From Pinus tabuliformis (taxonomy: Eukaryota; Streptophyta; Pinopsida; Pinales; Pinaceae), in contig CM062819.1 of the NCBI GenBank assembly GCA_031772625.1, positions 1,233,388,955 to 1,233,452,954 on the forward strand: a stretch of DNA of 64,000 nt. Reading direction: 5' to 3'. How positions within the stretch are numbered: the stretch's first letter is position 1; each line of letters opens with the position of its first letter. The notes under the pieces are model-generated. The model saw only the letters and a program-made list of their open reading frames with translations, was not told where the DNA came from and did no database searches. A program made the translations under genes and the position numbers. Shown piece after piece: positions 13,501 through 23,464 of the stretch.

Positions 13501-13657
13501 AAATGGGCAAGGGAACATACGACTAATTCAGGGAGCGGAGATCAAATGGCACAATACATTGGCTACATCGGTGGTCGTCAGGGGTTGCTGGCTACCGACT
13601 GAAGAGATGTCTAGGAGAAAAATTCTCCTATGTGGTCACCCACTTTCATGGGTAACA
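10539..13657 (-). mobile_element. Family-Y LTR Y1, right piece
   Basis: It resumes the Y LTR after the X insertion with CCACTGTCAACATAGC and ACTTTCATCGATGGGAGGAG, boxes also seen at 43300-43360 and 51420-51460. It ends CATGGGTAACA at 13657, as Y3 ends at 42087 and Y4 at 48566. With the left piece the LTR is about 3.2 kb, like the 3.3 kb LTRs of Y4. No gene is credible inside. Flanking pentamers GGTCT (1905-1909) and AGTCC (13658-13662) match at only 3 of 5. Confidence 0.75.
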
Positions 13658-14364
13658 AGTCCTTTTCTCCTTTTGAGTCGGATCCCTTGCTAGAACCCTT
13701 CTTCGCCTTCCCCTTGCCCTCTAGGGAAACATTCTCCTCTCCATCTCAACCTTCAACATCTTGTCGCTACTGCTACTCCCATTAACCAAGTTGAGCCTAA
13801 GCTCCTCTTGAGTGAAGTTGCTCCAAAGGCGAGCTGCGATCCCATCTTGGAAGTGTATCTCACCCATTGATCACTTGGATGAACACGCTCCACTCGGAAA
13901 ATCCATTCAGTGCTATTCGCACTAGCTCATCATCTCTAGGATTATCACCAATTGCAGTCAACTCATCTCTAGCAAGTCGAACTCTGGTGAGGTAGGAAGT
14001 CACATCTTCACCCTTTTGCATCCTGATGGTCCTCAACTTCTCTCTGAGAATCAACTTCCTGTTCTTTGTAGGATTCTAGTATAGATTTATAATTGCATCC
14101 CACATCTTCTTCGTTATGTCCAACTCTGCAATATGCGGAACAATATGGTCCTTGACTCCATCAAGGATAATCCTCTTTGCTTTGGCATTCTCCTTTTTGT
14201 AGGTGGCCAGCTGTCATGGATATGCAAGTACAACAATACCATTTTCCACATACTCCTTCAGTCCAAACTCATCCAATAAGAATGACATTCTGGCTTTCCA
14301 CATGCCAAAGTTGGAGGCTCCATCCAACCTATCCTGATCTCTCAAACTTGTTGTGACCATCTCT
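13658..14364 (-). pseudogene. Ty1/copia gag remnant (UBN2 family)
   Basis: Read on the minus strand, the frame begins near 14364 and shows the copia gag landmarks: an LDGAS-type opening with a FGMWKARM motif, LLDEFGLKEY, a DGVKDHI block, MWDAI, then LREKLRTIRMQKGEDVTSYL (uninterrupted 13860-14054) and NGFSEWSVF. In-frame stops lie before and after that open part. Gag is the structural particle protein that packages element RNA. It is the same family as the copia gag at 32099-32830. The end breaks off in a lysine/arginine-rich run, about where a zinc knuckle should follow, at the edge of Y1. Confidence 0.8.
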
Positions 14365-14470
14365 GGAAATATGGAAATATAGCAAAACCCAAATAAATTG
14401 GAGAATAAACTTGAAGAACTTGAATTGGGTTAAAATCCCTCGACTTTTCTCTTCCAATGCCTGCATAGAT

Positions 14471-14484
14471 CTGCTTTGATACCA
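14471..14484 (-). other. Primer-binding site, initiator tRNA-Met type
   Basis: On the minus strand it reads TGGTATCAAAGCAG, one mismatch from the standard plant copia primer site TGGTATCAGAGC. It lies directly after the LTR end and about 105 bases before the gag start, as expected for the 5' end of a copia element. Confidence 0.8.
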
Positions 14485-15566
14485 TGTGAAATTTTAATTA
14501 CTGTTGCAGTTAGCTAGTTATTATTCTCTTGTTGATTGATTATTTGTATTCTGCAATTATTGGTGGCAAATACTGAATAAAACACAACTGCAACATCACT
14601 GAAAAAATAAATAATCACAGGAACTAAGAAAATTGTGCACACACACAAATAATGGACACCAATATTTTTGGACAAATGAACCTAGGAAAACCTCGAAGGG
14701 AAAACCAATTTTGCAAATGAGGGTTTTATTATTAATTCTTCAACAAAATTTGTGATTAAAATTACAACTGGTTGCCATAAAACAACAAACCTACGAAAAA
14801 ATATTTTCTTCACTTCTACAAGTTAATCTGACCTATTGGAAGCAACTTGGCCCCTCAGATCAAATTCGACCTCCCTCTGGCTATTCATCTGGCTCACACA
14901 TGCGCTTGGAAGATAAAATCAGCCCTCTTGGCAACTCACACTAGTTGGGAAATTTACTCGACTTCCACTGGAAAATCTGAGTTCTCTGGCAAATCGAATT
15001 CCCTTAGGCAAATCAACCTTCTTTCAGGAATTTCGTTCTTCCTTCGGTAACTCGATCTTCTTGATCAATTCACACTCCCACTGGAAATTTGGCCTCAAAA
15101 AATCGATCTCCCTTTGTCACTGAGAATCTGGAAATCACTGTGAAGATTTTCTCTCTAGAACTTTGATCTTCAATCATTGCTGAAACCCCTGCTGATGATG
15201 TCCTTATTGCTTCTGTGCCCTTGCTCTCACTGCAAATTTTTGTCTCGATGTGATCTCTAAATGCCTATTGATCTCCTCTTATAATCTCTTGTTGATGAAT
15301 CAACGACCATGATTTAATCTCAATCGATGGCTAAGATCGTCTTGACCCCTTCTCATGACTTTTTCGGAAGTCTTTAGAGAAAAATGGATTTTATCCCAAT
15401 TAATACTGATTAATTAAGCCATTTCCCTATGTTAGGAAGATTAATTAACTGGCTAATTAATTCTAATTAATGCGTTTTCTTGTGAAACCTTTTTTGGGTA
15501 TTGGAGAAAATGTGTTCTCTAGCCTCATAGACACAATATGAGACTAGAACACCTATCTGAGCTGCA
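14485..15566 (-). mobile_element. 5' LTR of the minus-strand copia element
   Basis: It is bounded by TGTGAAATTTTAA on the left, next to the primer site, and AGCTGCA on the right. Read on the minus strand it starts TGCAGCTCAGATAGGTGTTC, resembling C2 (TGTAGCATCCGATGGTGTTC), with shared blocks such as GATTAAATC and an A-rich GTGTC region later. At 1082 bases it matches the C-family LTRs (1.09-1.12 kb). Confidence 0.75.
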
Positions 15567-17476
15567 TAAACTAACAACTTAGCCATGAAGTACTTTCCCA
15601 TTGATTCCATCATTACTCACATGACACCTATCGATTGAAGGGCGGACCAAGAACATGTCAATTCCCCTTGGTGGTTGAGATCACCTAATAGGGTAGTGTA
15701 TTAACCACTCCTACCTAGGGAGGTAACACCATTACGTGACTAAGGCCCCAATTTTGTAAGAGAAGCCTCACATGAAGTGTTATTTTGCCTATTTCTTTCA
15801 CGCTTGGTTCACTTAGATGTAATGATTGATGTACTTGATGGTGAAAGTTACAACACTGGATATTGTGTAATTGGTAGGTGGTTCCATCTATAGGTTTGGG
15901 TAACTTAACTGGGTTCCAGGTCCACCAAAGGGTCATATTGACACCTGCAGGTGATGTGTTGAGCGCCATGAATCTCTAGAAGTTGTAGAGCATCATTCAT
16001 AGCAATGGGCACCTTCAACACCCACAATGTTCTTGCATTTATTTACGGAATAAAACACTTGAACTAGCATGCCCCATTTGGCTTAGCAGTGATCACATGG
16101 TCTGGCAGTTGATTTAGGACCCAGATGAGGTTTGTCTCACATCTTGAGACAAGGGAGGGCTATCAATGTTGGAGCAGAATTAGGCATTCACACCACCAGA
16201 AGACCCATGAGACCCATTGTTTGAAGGGCTTGTAAGCTAAATAGGCCTTAGTCACATATAAATTAGAGATCACTTCATTGTGATCTCTCATCATCACTCT
16301 TGGAATTTCAACCTCATTGAAGAATTCAACCTCTCTAGAGGAATCAAACTTGTTTCTTGTGGGTGTTTTGGATCTATTAAATGCATTTTGACATTTGGAG
16401 TTGATCTTGGATATTTCTTGGAGCTATTCTTTGGCATAATGGAAGGAATTCTTTCATGTTGTCTTGTAAGTGCAGTTTATTGTTGAATATTTATTTTTTA
16501 ATGTCTAATGTGTGGAATTATTGATTATAGGTCATGGTAAATTATGCCCTAATTTGTTGAATATTAATTGAATTACTATCTAGATGAATATTGCATACAT
16601 TACTCATGTATAATATGTGTTGAATAGTCCTAGTGGTGAACTCATTGAAGCTCTCCCATAAAAATCCATTTTTCCATTGAGTGGGTAAATGCTTGAAATT
16701 TGCTTGCTAGGGCATCAAATTTCGGCCTCCTTGGAAACAAGTTTAGCTAACCTAAATCATCCTAGACTCCATTCTCCCAAGGAACAAGGAACTGGTCTAA
16801 TTGGTTGGTGATCAATATTATCTTTTATCCATCTTTTCTCTCTCTTAATTTTGGTCCTTTCAAGGCTAGGGTAGAAATCTAGGGCTTGGTGCGAATTTCT
16901 AGGAAGGATTTTGGTGATTGGATAGCCTAAATATCAAGAGGGTAGGGTTTGACACAAAACCAATCAATTTGGTGGCCATCCACTCTAATTTCATCCATAA
17001 ATTCTCTTTCCCTAGGTGTTTTCCCTAAGAGGGAAACCCTAGTTTCTCTTCCCTCAACTTAAGGACTTCTTTGAAGGTTTCATGAACCTTGGCATAACTA
17101 ATATACATTGCAAGAAACCTTTTCTCCTTGCATCCACCTTGAGTTACTCCAACACTTGTCAAATTTATCAAACCCTAGGTCTTGTGCCCTTATTTCTAGG
17201 TCTCCTCATAGAAAGAAAATTGCCTTCTTGTGAAGCCTTGAACCTAAATTTTCTTTCTTGAAGAATTCCTAGAGAGATGATTTCACACATCAACCCTAGA
17301 ATATCTAGTATAAGTGATCTCACTCCTATCAGGACTCCTCCCATTGGTGAAAATCCATAAAGAGTAGGGGGTTTTAGCTGTGATGACAGTGGACCACTAC
17401 CCCATTGTTGCTTCTTGGTCTATTTTATATTTTGTAGGGTTTCCCTCTCCAAGGCCTACTAGATTTTGTGGCAACA
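15567..17476 (+). mobile_element. Family-Y LTR Y2, inverted relative to Y1, truncated
   Basis: It is the reverse complement of the first 1.9 kb of the Y edge that starts TGTTACC. The right edge reads CTAGATTTTGTGGCAACA; inside are ACTCCTCCCATTGGTGAAAA, the family GGGAGGAG box reversed, and CTCCTACCTAGGGAGGTAACAC, the reverse of a box at 40900 and 12460. The copia LTR abuts its left side, so that copia element probably inserted into it and the rest was lost. Confidence 0.7.
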
Positions 17477-18807
17477 GGTCCATTGTCAACTCGGTCTAAA
17501 GCCCCACTCCTTTTAGGTCCAACTACTTGCTAAAAGGCCAAGGAAGGAGTCTCTCTCAATACCTCAACTACTCCAAGTAAGACTAGTGCCTTAAATGGAA
17601 TTGAGGAGAGGTGGAAGAGTGACTTATAGGGCTTTCCTACTGATTTCTGAATTTAAACCTGCAACATAAAACTAAAACCAACAAAACACTACACCAAAGT
17701 ATGTTTAAACAAGGCATATGAGTACTTGAAATTGATGTAGAAAGAATGTACTAACCATATACAAAGCTACCTTTGAGTTTGGGTCACTGATAAGAAGAGT
17801 TTTAAAGAAAATCAACTTGCTTCCATGTAATTGTAGATTGCAAAATCCCTAGTAAATTGTAGGGACAACAACCTATTTCACTTTAGGAGACCACCCAATA
17901 AGTGCTAAAGCACTCCTAGATCATAGATTTAGCAATGTGTTGACAGGTGGAAAAATTACTCGTGTAACAGGGGAGATATCACCTGTTTAGGGTCCCAATT
18001 AGACCCCTTTTCGTTTGGTGTGGCGATAATCACCGAAATATAGGCCTGGTTGCCTATACTAATTTTACCTAAAAAATGATTAAAAATAATAATGAAAAAA
18101 TGAAAATATATGACCTTAACACTAATCTAATCTAATCATTCTAAATAATTAATAATTATTATTATACAATTATATCCAACTGTTGATGTTTAAAAATCTT
18201 GCTTACACCGACAACAGAGGGGGAAAATTACTTAGATGCAGACCTATAAGAGAATTGCAGTTGTTTGGGATGGTAACTTTTTCTAGATTGAATTGTGGGC
18301 CCAGTCAACCACCTGAAGGGTGTGTGCTTTGCTGAGAGAGCTTAATAGTTACATGCAATGCTAATTTAACTTGCAGAAAAGAAACTACATAGCCTATCTC
18401 ATAAATTAGAGCAAGTCTTAATACTACAAGGTGAATATTGGATTTTGAAAAATAAATATACTCAGGGATTTAAAGCAAAGTTGAAACTGAATAAATGAAG
18501 AAAGCATTTACATATTTCGTTTTACATAAAGGAAATATACATTTGTATATTCATAAAAGGAAAGTAATGGAAAAAGACAAATGATGGAATAAATGAAGAA
18601 ATAAACACATAAACAATTATATTGCATTGCATTCCTCAAATCGTATAATGAAATTCTCCAATGAACTTTCCAAGTCTTCAAAAATCCTTCTACAAATTCT
18701 AATTAAAAATACTAGTTTTGCTTGCAGTCCAATAATTTCCAACCCTTTCTCCATTGAAAAGAGGTGTAAAAATAATAGAGAATAGGAAAATATTAATAAT
18801 AAGAAAA
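17477..18807. other. Unassigned, AT-rich; start is Y-like
   Basis: The first 60 bases (CCATTGTCAACTCGGTC, then a CCCCACT box) resemble the Y LTR just inside its edge, so Y2 may have landed in another Y copy. The rest has no recognisable gene, terminus or repeat. Confidence 0.3.
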
Positions 18808-18818
18808 ATATTCTTCCT
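18808..18818. repeat. Left target-site duplication of the retroposon
   Basis: ATATTCTTCCT is repeated exactly at 20615-20625, just past the A-rich tail. Confidence 0.75.
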
Positions 18819-19745
18819 TTCGCCGATCGGGGTGTGAGCAGGATAGAGCAAGCCTGACCTTGCCAGCCAATTAATATGATGATTTCGACAAGGTACTCTG
18901 CCACCCTCCACATGCACGAGGCACATGGAGTGGTGGCCTCTCGCATGCCTCTACTTAATGACATTCAAGAAGGTGGCAACAACAATCTTGAGGGGAAAGT
19001 TTCAGGTTTTCATGCTGGTAAGTTTGGTAATTTTTCTGTTCGTAATCCCTGTTCGAATCCGCCTTGGTCTAAGCAGCTCTGTGGCTTGGGGGAGGTGTCC
19101 TTCGCGGTCCTTCACCAAGCGCCGACACATCCATAGTCGCTTCAAACCACCGCAAACGGGTATGTTTTCGGTCCTAATCTTTGTCTCTCTGCGGCCATGG
19201 CTAATTCCCTAGTTTTGATGGTCTCTGAGAAGAATGGAAATATTTTACATTGGATGGTTTGGAAGGTGTTCCACTGGAAATCTCATCTGGAAATTGCAGT
19301 ATGGTATGAGGGTTTCTCTATTTTCTTTACTCTTGTGTCTATTTATTTTGGAATTCTCCTGTCGCGTATGGGCATTTGGTGGGCAGGGCCTCTGTCTTGT
19401 TCCTGACCGCCCTCTTGGCCTTGCCCCTGGCGTCATGGAGTTGGTTTCCTTTTGAATGTTGGTAGAGTAGGTTCTGAGGCTTATGGTTTTCGGTATGAGA
19501 GTGGCTCGACTCATTCTTATGGCCTCAATTGCGCCAGACAGAGAGGGACCCTTGTTTCCTGGTTCAAGAATTCTTTATATTTTTGGGTGGAAGTCTGCAT
19601 CAGAGGGAAGCATTGGGTTATGAACAAGATGAGACTCTCACATATGGTTAATGTGGTAGGTCCCCTAGTCCGGTGCGACCCATCCTCAGGTTGGCTAACA
19701 GGGTCTAAGTCTTCAGTCATCATTTATTTCTGCAACCTTCGAACC

Positions 19746-20318
19746 ATGGCTTGTGCTGCTGCTGGGAAGGGTAAGGCCACCTGGGGCTCTTGCGACTGAG
19801 GCAAGAAATCTCGAGGTGCGCCCAAGTCTCGTCTCCTTAACGAATCTGAGGGTAAACCTCGTGGCCGCAAATCTATCTCCTGTATAATCAATGAAGCTGC
19901 CTCTACGTACCATGAGGGCAACTTTGCCCAAGTTCACTGACTGATAGAAGCATGGGAAGCCGAGCTTAACCAACAAGCTGGCCTTATGGATAACGATATG
20001 GAAGATTGGAAATCACTAGTGCCTGACCCTGGACACTCTCGGGGAAGAACCTCTCAGTATAAGAAAACTCTCCATCTATATTGGATGATGAAGAATCTCT
20101 TGGTGAAAGCTTTGGCACATATCCCTTTTGGTTCGACCTCGTCTTCTCAAAGGTTCCCAGATTATAGCAAGGATCTCCAGCAGATCCAATTTCAGCTCCA
20201 AAGGCAGAATGGTCGCCTTAGTCGCATTGAACAACATATCCCATGTATCCCGCACTCTGAGCTTCAAGGCTCAAGTGTGAAGGATCCTGCTCTTATTGAT
20301 TCAACTGATGATGAATAG
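19746..20318 (+). pseudogene. Unrecognised ORF of the retroposon, two in-frame stops
   Basis: From the ATG at 19746 one frame runs about 190 codons to the stop at 20316, broken by TGA at 19797 and another TGA near 19937. The N-terminal half is rich in lysine, arginine and serine (GKGKATWGSC, GKKSRGAPKSR, KPRGRKS). Near the end come amphipathic, glutamine-rich segments (KDLQQIQFQLQRQNGRLSRI), which could form a short coiled coil, and an acidic tail (STDDE). A basic region plus coiled coil would fit a nucleic-acid-binding LINE ORF1-like protein, but I recognise no family. The last 110 codons (19986-20318) are open. Confidence 0.5.
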
Positions 20319-20599
20319 TTGGATGTTTCCTGTTTAGTTTTTTGTATGCAACAGTCCCAAATTTTACATGCTTATGCTTATAGTTATCTAGAATCTAGGA
20401 AGTTTAAGGACATACAGGCTTATTTAGCTTGGATTGACAGACTCGTAATATTTTGTTTTTGGATGGCTTATCATGTTGTTAGGTGGTCAACAGACCTGGT
20501 TTCCCTCTGGGCAGGTTGAGGCCACCTAACCACTCAGTTTCTGGATGTAACCTACCTGTTTTTGAAATATAATGAAAAGAAAGGTCCTACCAAGCTTAC

Positions 20600-20613
20600 A
20601 AAAAAAAGAAGAT
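20600..20613 (+). other. A-rich tail of the retroposon
   Basis: Ten A residues, then GAAGATG, sit between CAAGCTT and the right target duplication. A slightly degenerate A tail is usual at the 3' end of older poly(A) retroposons. Confidence 0.65.
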
Positions 20614-20625
20614 GATATTCTTCCT

Positions 20626-21477
20626 ATTTTTTTTTTCAAACTAATTTCTAAATATAAAAAATCTATCATCTTCTGAAAATATTTTCTTGCAATTAAATCT
20701 CGACATGATCTTCTCCTTTATTGCTTCTTTCTTTTGCTTATCCTCCTCCTGAATTGTTGGGACTTGATTCTTTTTCTTTTCCCATTAAAATTACCTCCAT
20801 ATCATTTCAAATGTCTATTAATCAATTCAGAAAAATAAAATTAATATTAAACGAAGATAATAAATTTTATCAAAAATAATAAAAATAAAAATAAAAAATA
20901 AATAAACAAAAATGTGCACCAATTTTCTTCAAAATTTTAAGGCATTTCCGCTGTCAATTTAATAATATTAACCTTCCCAAATTGTTCTCCACAGTTTTAA
21001 CTTTCTAATGAGCTATCATGCACTTAATTTGGTGCTCTAGAACTCAAGATATGGCTTCTAGAAGTTAGCACTCAACAACCCTTGATTTAATTCGTGGGTT
21101 GATCTCAACCGTTGATTTAAAACTCTAATTTATTTTCCCACATGCATTGTGAGAAGGCATTTCATGGTGATTCTATTGTATTTCCTCCCACCATTAATTG
21201 TATAAAAAGTTATGGAAGCTATAGAATGTGGTGCCCATGCTAATATTTTGCATGCACACATATGCATATCCATGTTCCTAAAAATCAGGGTAAATCCGGA
21301 TATGTGGGAATCTAGGTCAAGAACAATGTTGACAACTTTGAAAACGTCAAGATGCCCAGATTTTCCCAGATCTAAATAAATTCAAATAATAGAAAGAAAT
21401 AATAAAAACAAAATAAAATATTAAAATAAAACAAAGTAATCAATGATAAATAAATAATAATGCATAAATCCAGGTGT
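20626..21477. other. Unassigned AT-rich stretch
   Basis: Poly-T, then A/T-rich sequence with AAATAAAAATAAAAAATAAA runs near 20880. The integrase of G1 would be expected here on the minus strand, but no integrase motif can be read. The pair GATCTCAACCGTTGATTTAA near 21100 resembles a box inside copia LTRs, too short to call. Confidence 0.35.
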
Positions 21478-21610
21478 GGACCAATAATTCAGGTATTCAT
21501 GTTTGAACCAAAAATCCAGGATATGGGTCTGAACCAAAAATCTGGGTATCTGGGTCTGAACCAAAAAACTGGGATCTAGCTTTGAACCAAAAATCCAGAT
21601 ATCCAGGTGT
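21478..21610. repeat. Tandem repeat of about 26-27 bases, five copies
   Basis: Five diverged units, each starting GAACCAAAAAT or a variant and ending near GGGTCT, follow one another. The array starts just past the end of the G1 RNase H frame, so it may have grown from element sequence or mark the broken end of G1. Confidence 0.8.
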
Positions 21611-22000
21611 TTGCTCACTTTTCTCCTAAATCCTTCTACACAAGAAGATTGCACATAGTCGGATGAGGAACAATTACTTTGGTATGAGATTTTAAAAGAA
21701 AATACGAAAATGCTTGACAACTTTAAAGACTACATAAGCTTGTTTATTAATGTCAAGATAATTCATTTCTGCTCCCTGAAATGCAGAACTCATGAAAGAT
21801 TGGAATCTCTATATCGTCTGAATTTTTTGGGATTAGACTAGCTGCATAAGACTTTAAAGACTGCATAAGCTTGTTTACTAATGTCAAGATAATTCATTTC
21901 TGCTACCTGAAATCTAGAACTTATGAAAGATTGGAATCTCTATATTGTCTGTATTCTTCTAGGTTAGAACAACTGCATAAAACAAGTTAGAAGCAAATGT
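21611..22000 (-). pseudogene. G1 RNase H domain (decayed, internally duplicated)
   Basis: Downstream of the reverse transcriptase the minus strand reads NSDDIEIPI, then FLLKSHTKVIVPHPTMC and NLLV with KDLGEK. These match the RNase H region of Tat/Athila elements, where a ...VLVQPD..GKR-type motif closes the domain. RNase H removes the RNA strand during reverse transcription. A 131-base tandem duplication and several stops disrupt it. The first catalytic aspartate region is not readable. Confidence 0.6.
21721..21982. repeat. Tandem duplication, 2 x 131 bases, in the G1 RNase H
   Basis: The block starting CTTTAAAGACTACATAAGC recurs at 21852. The copies differ at a dozen or so positions by eye, so it is older than the 1050-1311 duplication of equal unit length. 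It repeats part of the RNase H sequence. Confidence 0.85.
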
Positions 22001-22890
22001 ATATAAAAAATTATGTTTCAAAGTTTGGACTAAAAAGAGCAGGTGTAGCAACAATTTCTTCCTTTATATTTTTAAAAAATTCTTTCTCTCTATTATCCCA
22101 TTTAAATATACAATCTTTCTTGATCATATCCCACATTGGTCTCACAATCTCAAGAAGGCCAGGAACTAATCTTCTTACAAAATTAATCTTAGCCAAAAAA
22201 GATTGCATTGCTTTTTTATTGTGGGGAAGAGATATTTGTAATATTGATTTAACTCTATTTAGATCAATAACTATCCCAGCTTTTGATACCACAAATCCCA
22301 AGAATTTTCCTTCAGTTGCAACAAAAATTGTTTTATTGGATTCAATGATATGTTGTATTTTCTACATCTGTCAAAGATTTTTGTTAGATCTTTAACACTT
22401 TCTTCTCTCTTTTTAGAATATATTGTAATATCATCAAGATAGGAAACCATGAAATTATTTATCAGACATTTAAATGCAATATCCATTGCCCATTGAAATG
22501 TTGCCCCTACATTTATCAAAGCAAATGTTCTCCTTTTAGTTCGAAATGTGTTTTGATTTGGTTTGATGGTGAAACCAAAACCTGGTTATAACCAAAGAAG
22601 CCATCTAGAAGAGAGAACATTTCTGACCCAACAATAGATTGTAAGATTTGTTCCATAGGTGGAACAATGTAATTATCTTTTTTGGAAGATTTGTTTATAT
22701 TTCACAAATCTATACAAATTCTTATGTCCCCGTTCTTTTTCCTAACTGGAACTAAGTTTGATAACTGCTGGGAGTGTTTGACTAGAAAAATGATCATAAC
22801 ATTCAATACTTTGTTTAATTCTTCTTTGATTTGATTTTCAAGCTTAGGATGAATTTTCCTCAACTTCCGTTGTATAGGTTTATTGTCTGA
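22001..22890 (-). pseudogene. G1 reverse transcriptase, palm and thumb part
   Basis: On the minus strand the frame from about 22890 shows LRKIHPKLENQIKEEL and a VRKKNGDIRICVDL block, then a LLDGFFGYNQV motif. At 22271-22519 comes ATFQWAMDIAF and the catalytic YLDDI box, and at 22011-22301 the connection region (GFVVSKAGIVID, FVRRLVPG). Together these are the landmarks of a Ty3/gypsy reverse transcriptase, which copies element RNA into DNA. Stops and at least one frame change separate the open segments. The front of the domain lies at 23309-23459, beyond a LINE insertion. Confidence 0.9.
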
Positions 22891-22897
22891 TTTTGAT
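22891..22897. repeat. Target duplication of the LINE insertion
   Basis: TTTTGAT here is repeated at 23302-23308. Removing one copy and the LINE rejoins the reverse transcriptase frame without a shift. Confidence 0.8.
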
Positions 22898-23301
22898 GAT
22901 GATGATGATGATGGTTAACGTCCGCTGAGACCAAACAATGGTCTATCGGACCTAAAGAAACAAATTATTTATTTTGATTTAAGATTTTATTCCTATGCTC
23001 AAAAAGCTTGGAGAGAAGCCTCCCGAGCTCACTATAATTTTGACATTGTAAAAGGCTAGGAAGGTCAGTATTGTAACAAAGATTGTGAAACTGAGATCTA
23101 ATGTGGTTGTACGCGGGGCACTCTAAGAGGAAGTGGTTTTCATCCTCGATGTTCCTATTCTCACATATATGGCAGATCCTTTCCATCCATGGCGTTCTAG
23201 GAACTGCCCAACGACCTGTTTCACTATGGAGCTCATGAGAATTCGTTCTAATCTTTGCTATATTAATTTTCTTCTTTGAGCTAGTTAAAATAGAGAGATA
23301 C
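22898..23301 (-). mobile_element. 5'-truncated LINE, 3' end with CCHC motif and CAT-repeat tail
   Basis: A 404-base insertion inside the G1 reverse transcriptase, flanked by TTTTGAT. Its minus-strand frame (open at 22965-23186, extending upstream through SETGRWAVPRTPW) carries the Cys-x2-Cys-x8-His-x4-Cys motif CHICENRNIEDENHFLLEC, usual at the end of LINE reverse transcriptases, and stops after HRNKILNQNK. A short 3' UTR follows, ending in CAT repeats rather than poly(A). The truncation and flanking duplication fit target-primed insertion. Plant L1 elements usually end in poly(A), so the subclass is uncertain. Confidence 0.85.
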
Positions 23302-23308
23302 TTTTGAT

Positions 23309-23459
23309 CTTCTAGGGTGGGGTTGATGGTTTATTGGAATAACATGTTGAATTATTTTTGTGTCATAAACGTTCAAATCATTATACGTCCAAGAAAAATT
23401 ATCCTTATATTCCTTGAAAAGTTCTATGAATCTTGTGCTTTCAGAGGAAGTGCAAATTA
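23309..23459 (-). pseudogene. G1 reverse transcriptase, N-terminal part
   Basis: The minus strand encodes ESTRFIELFKEYKDNFSWTY followed by NDL and IIQHVIPI, the conserved lead-in of Ty3/gypsy reverse transcriptases (a LLKEYKDVFAW..EDM-type motif, then a HxIPL motif). Its left neighbour is the LINE and its right neighbour the X3 LTR. Both insertions join in frame with the rest of G1 when removed. Confidence 0.9.
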
Positions 23460-23464
23460 CTCCC
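23460..23464. repeat. Target duplication of X3
   Basis: CTCCC at 23460-23464 is repeated exactly at 26579-26583. Five bases is the usual duplication length for plant LTR retrotransposons. Confidence 0.9.

Larger units (their letters stand above)
18819..20614 (+). mobile_element. Poly(A) retroposon with 11-base target duplication
   Basis: ATATTCTTCCT occurs at 18808-18818 and again at 20615-20625. Between them lies a 1.8 kb unit that is clearly less AT-rich than its surroundings and ends in a short A-rich tail after CCTACCAAGCTTAC. A target duplication of this length plus a 3' A tail indicates copying by LINE machinery. No reverse transcriptase motif is visible. The unit may be a LINE lacking its enzyme ORF, a non-autonomous retroposon, or a processed transcript copy. 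It contains one long broken frame at 19746-20318. Confidence 0.7.

Noticed and set aside
21478..21610. CRISPR-like evenly spaced repeats
   Set aside because: Units are contiguous, diverged and lack spacers; the genome is a plant. It is an ordinary tandem repeat.
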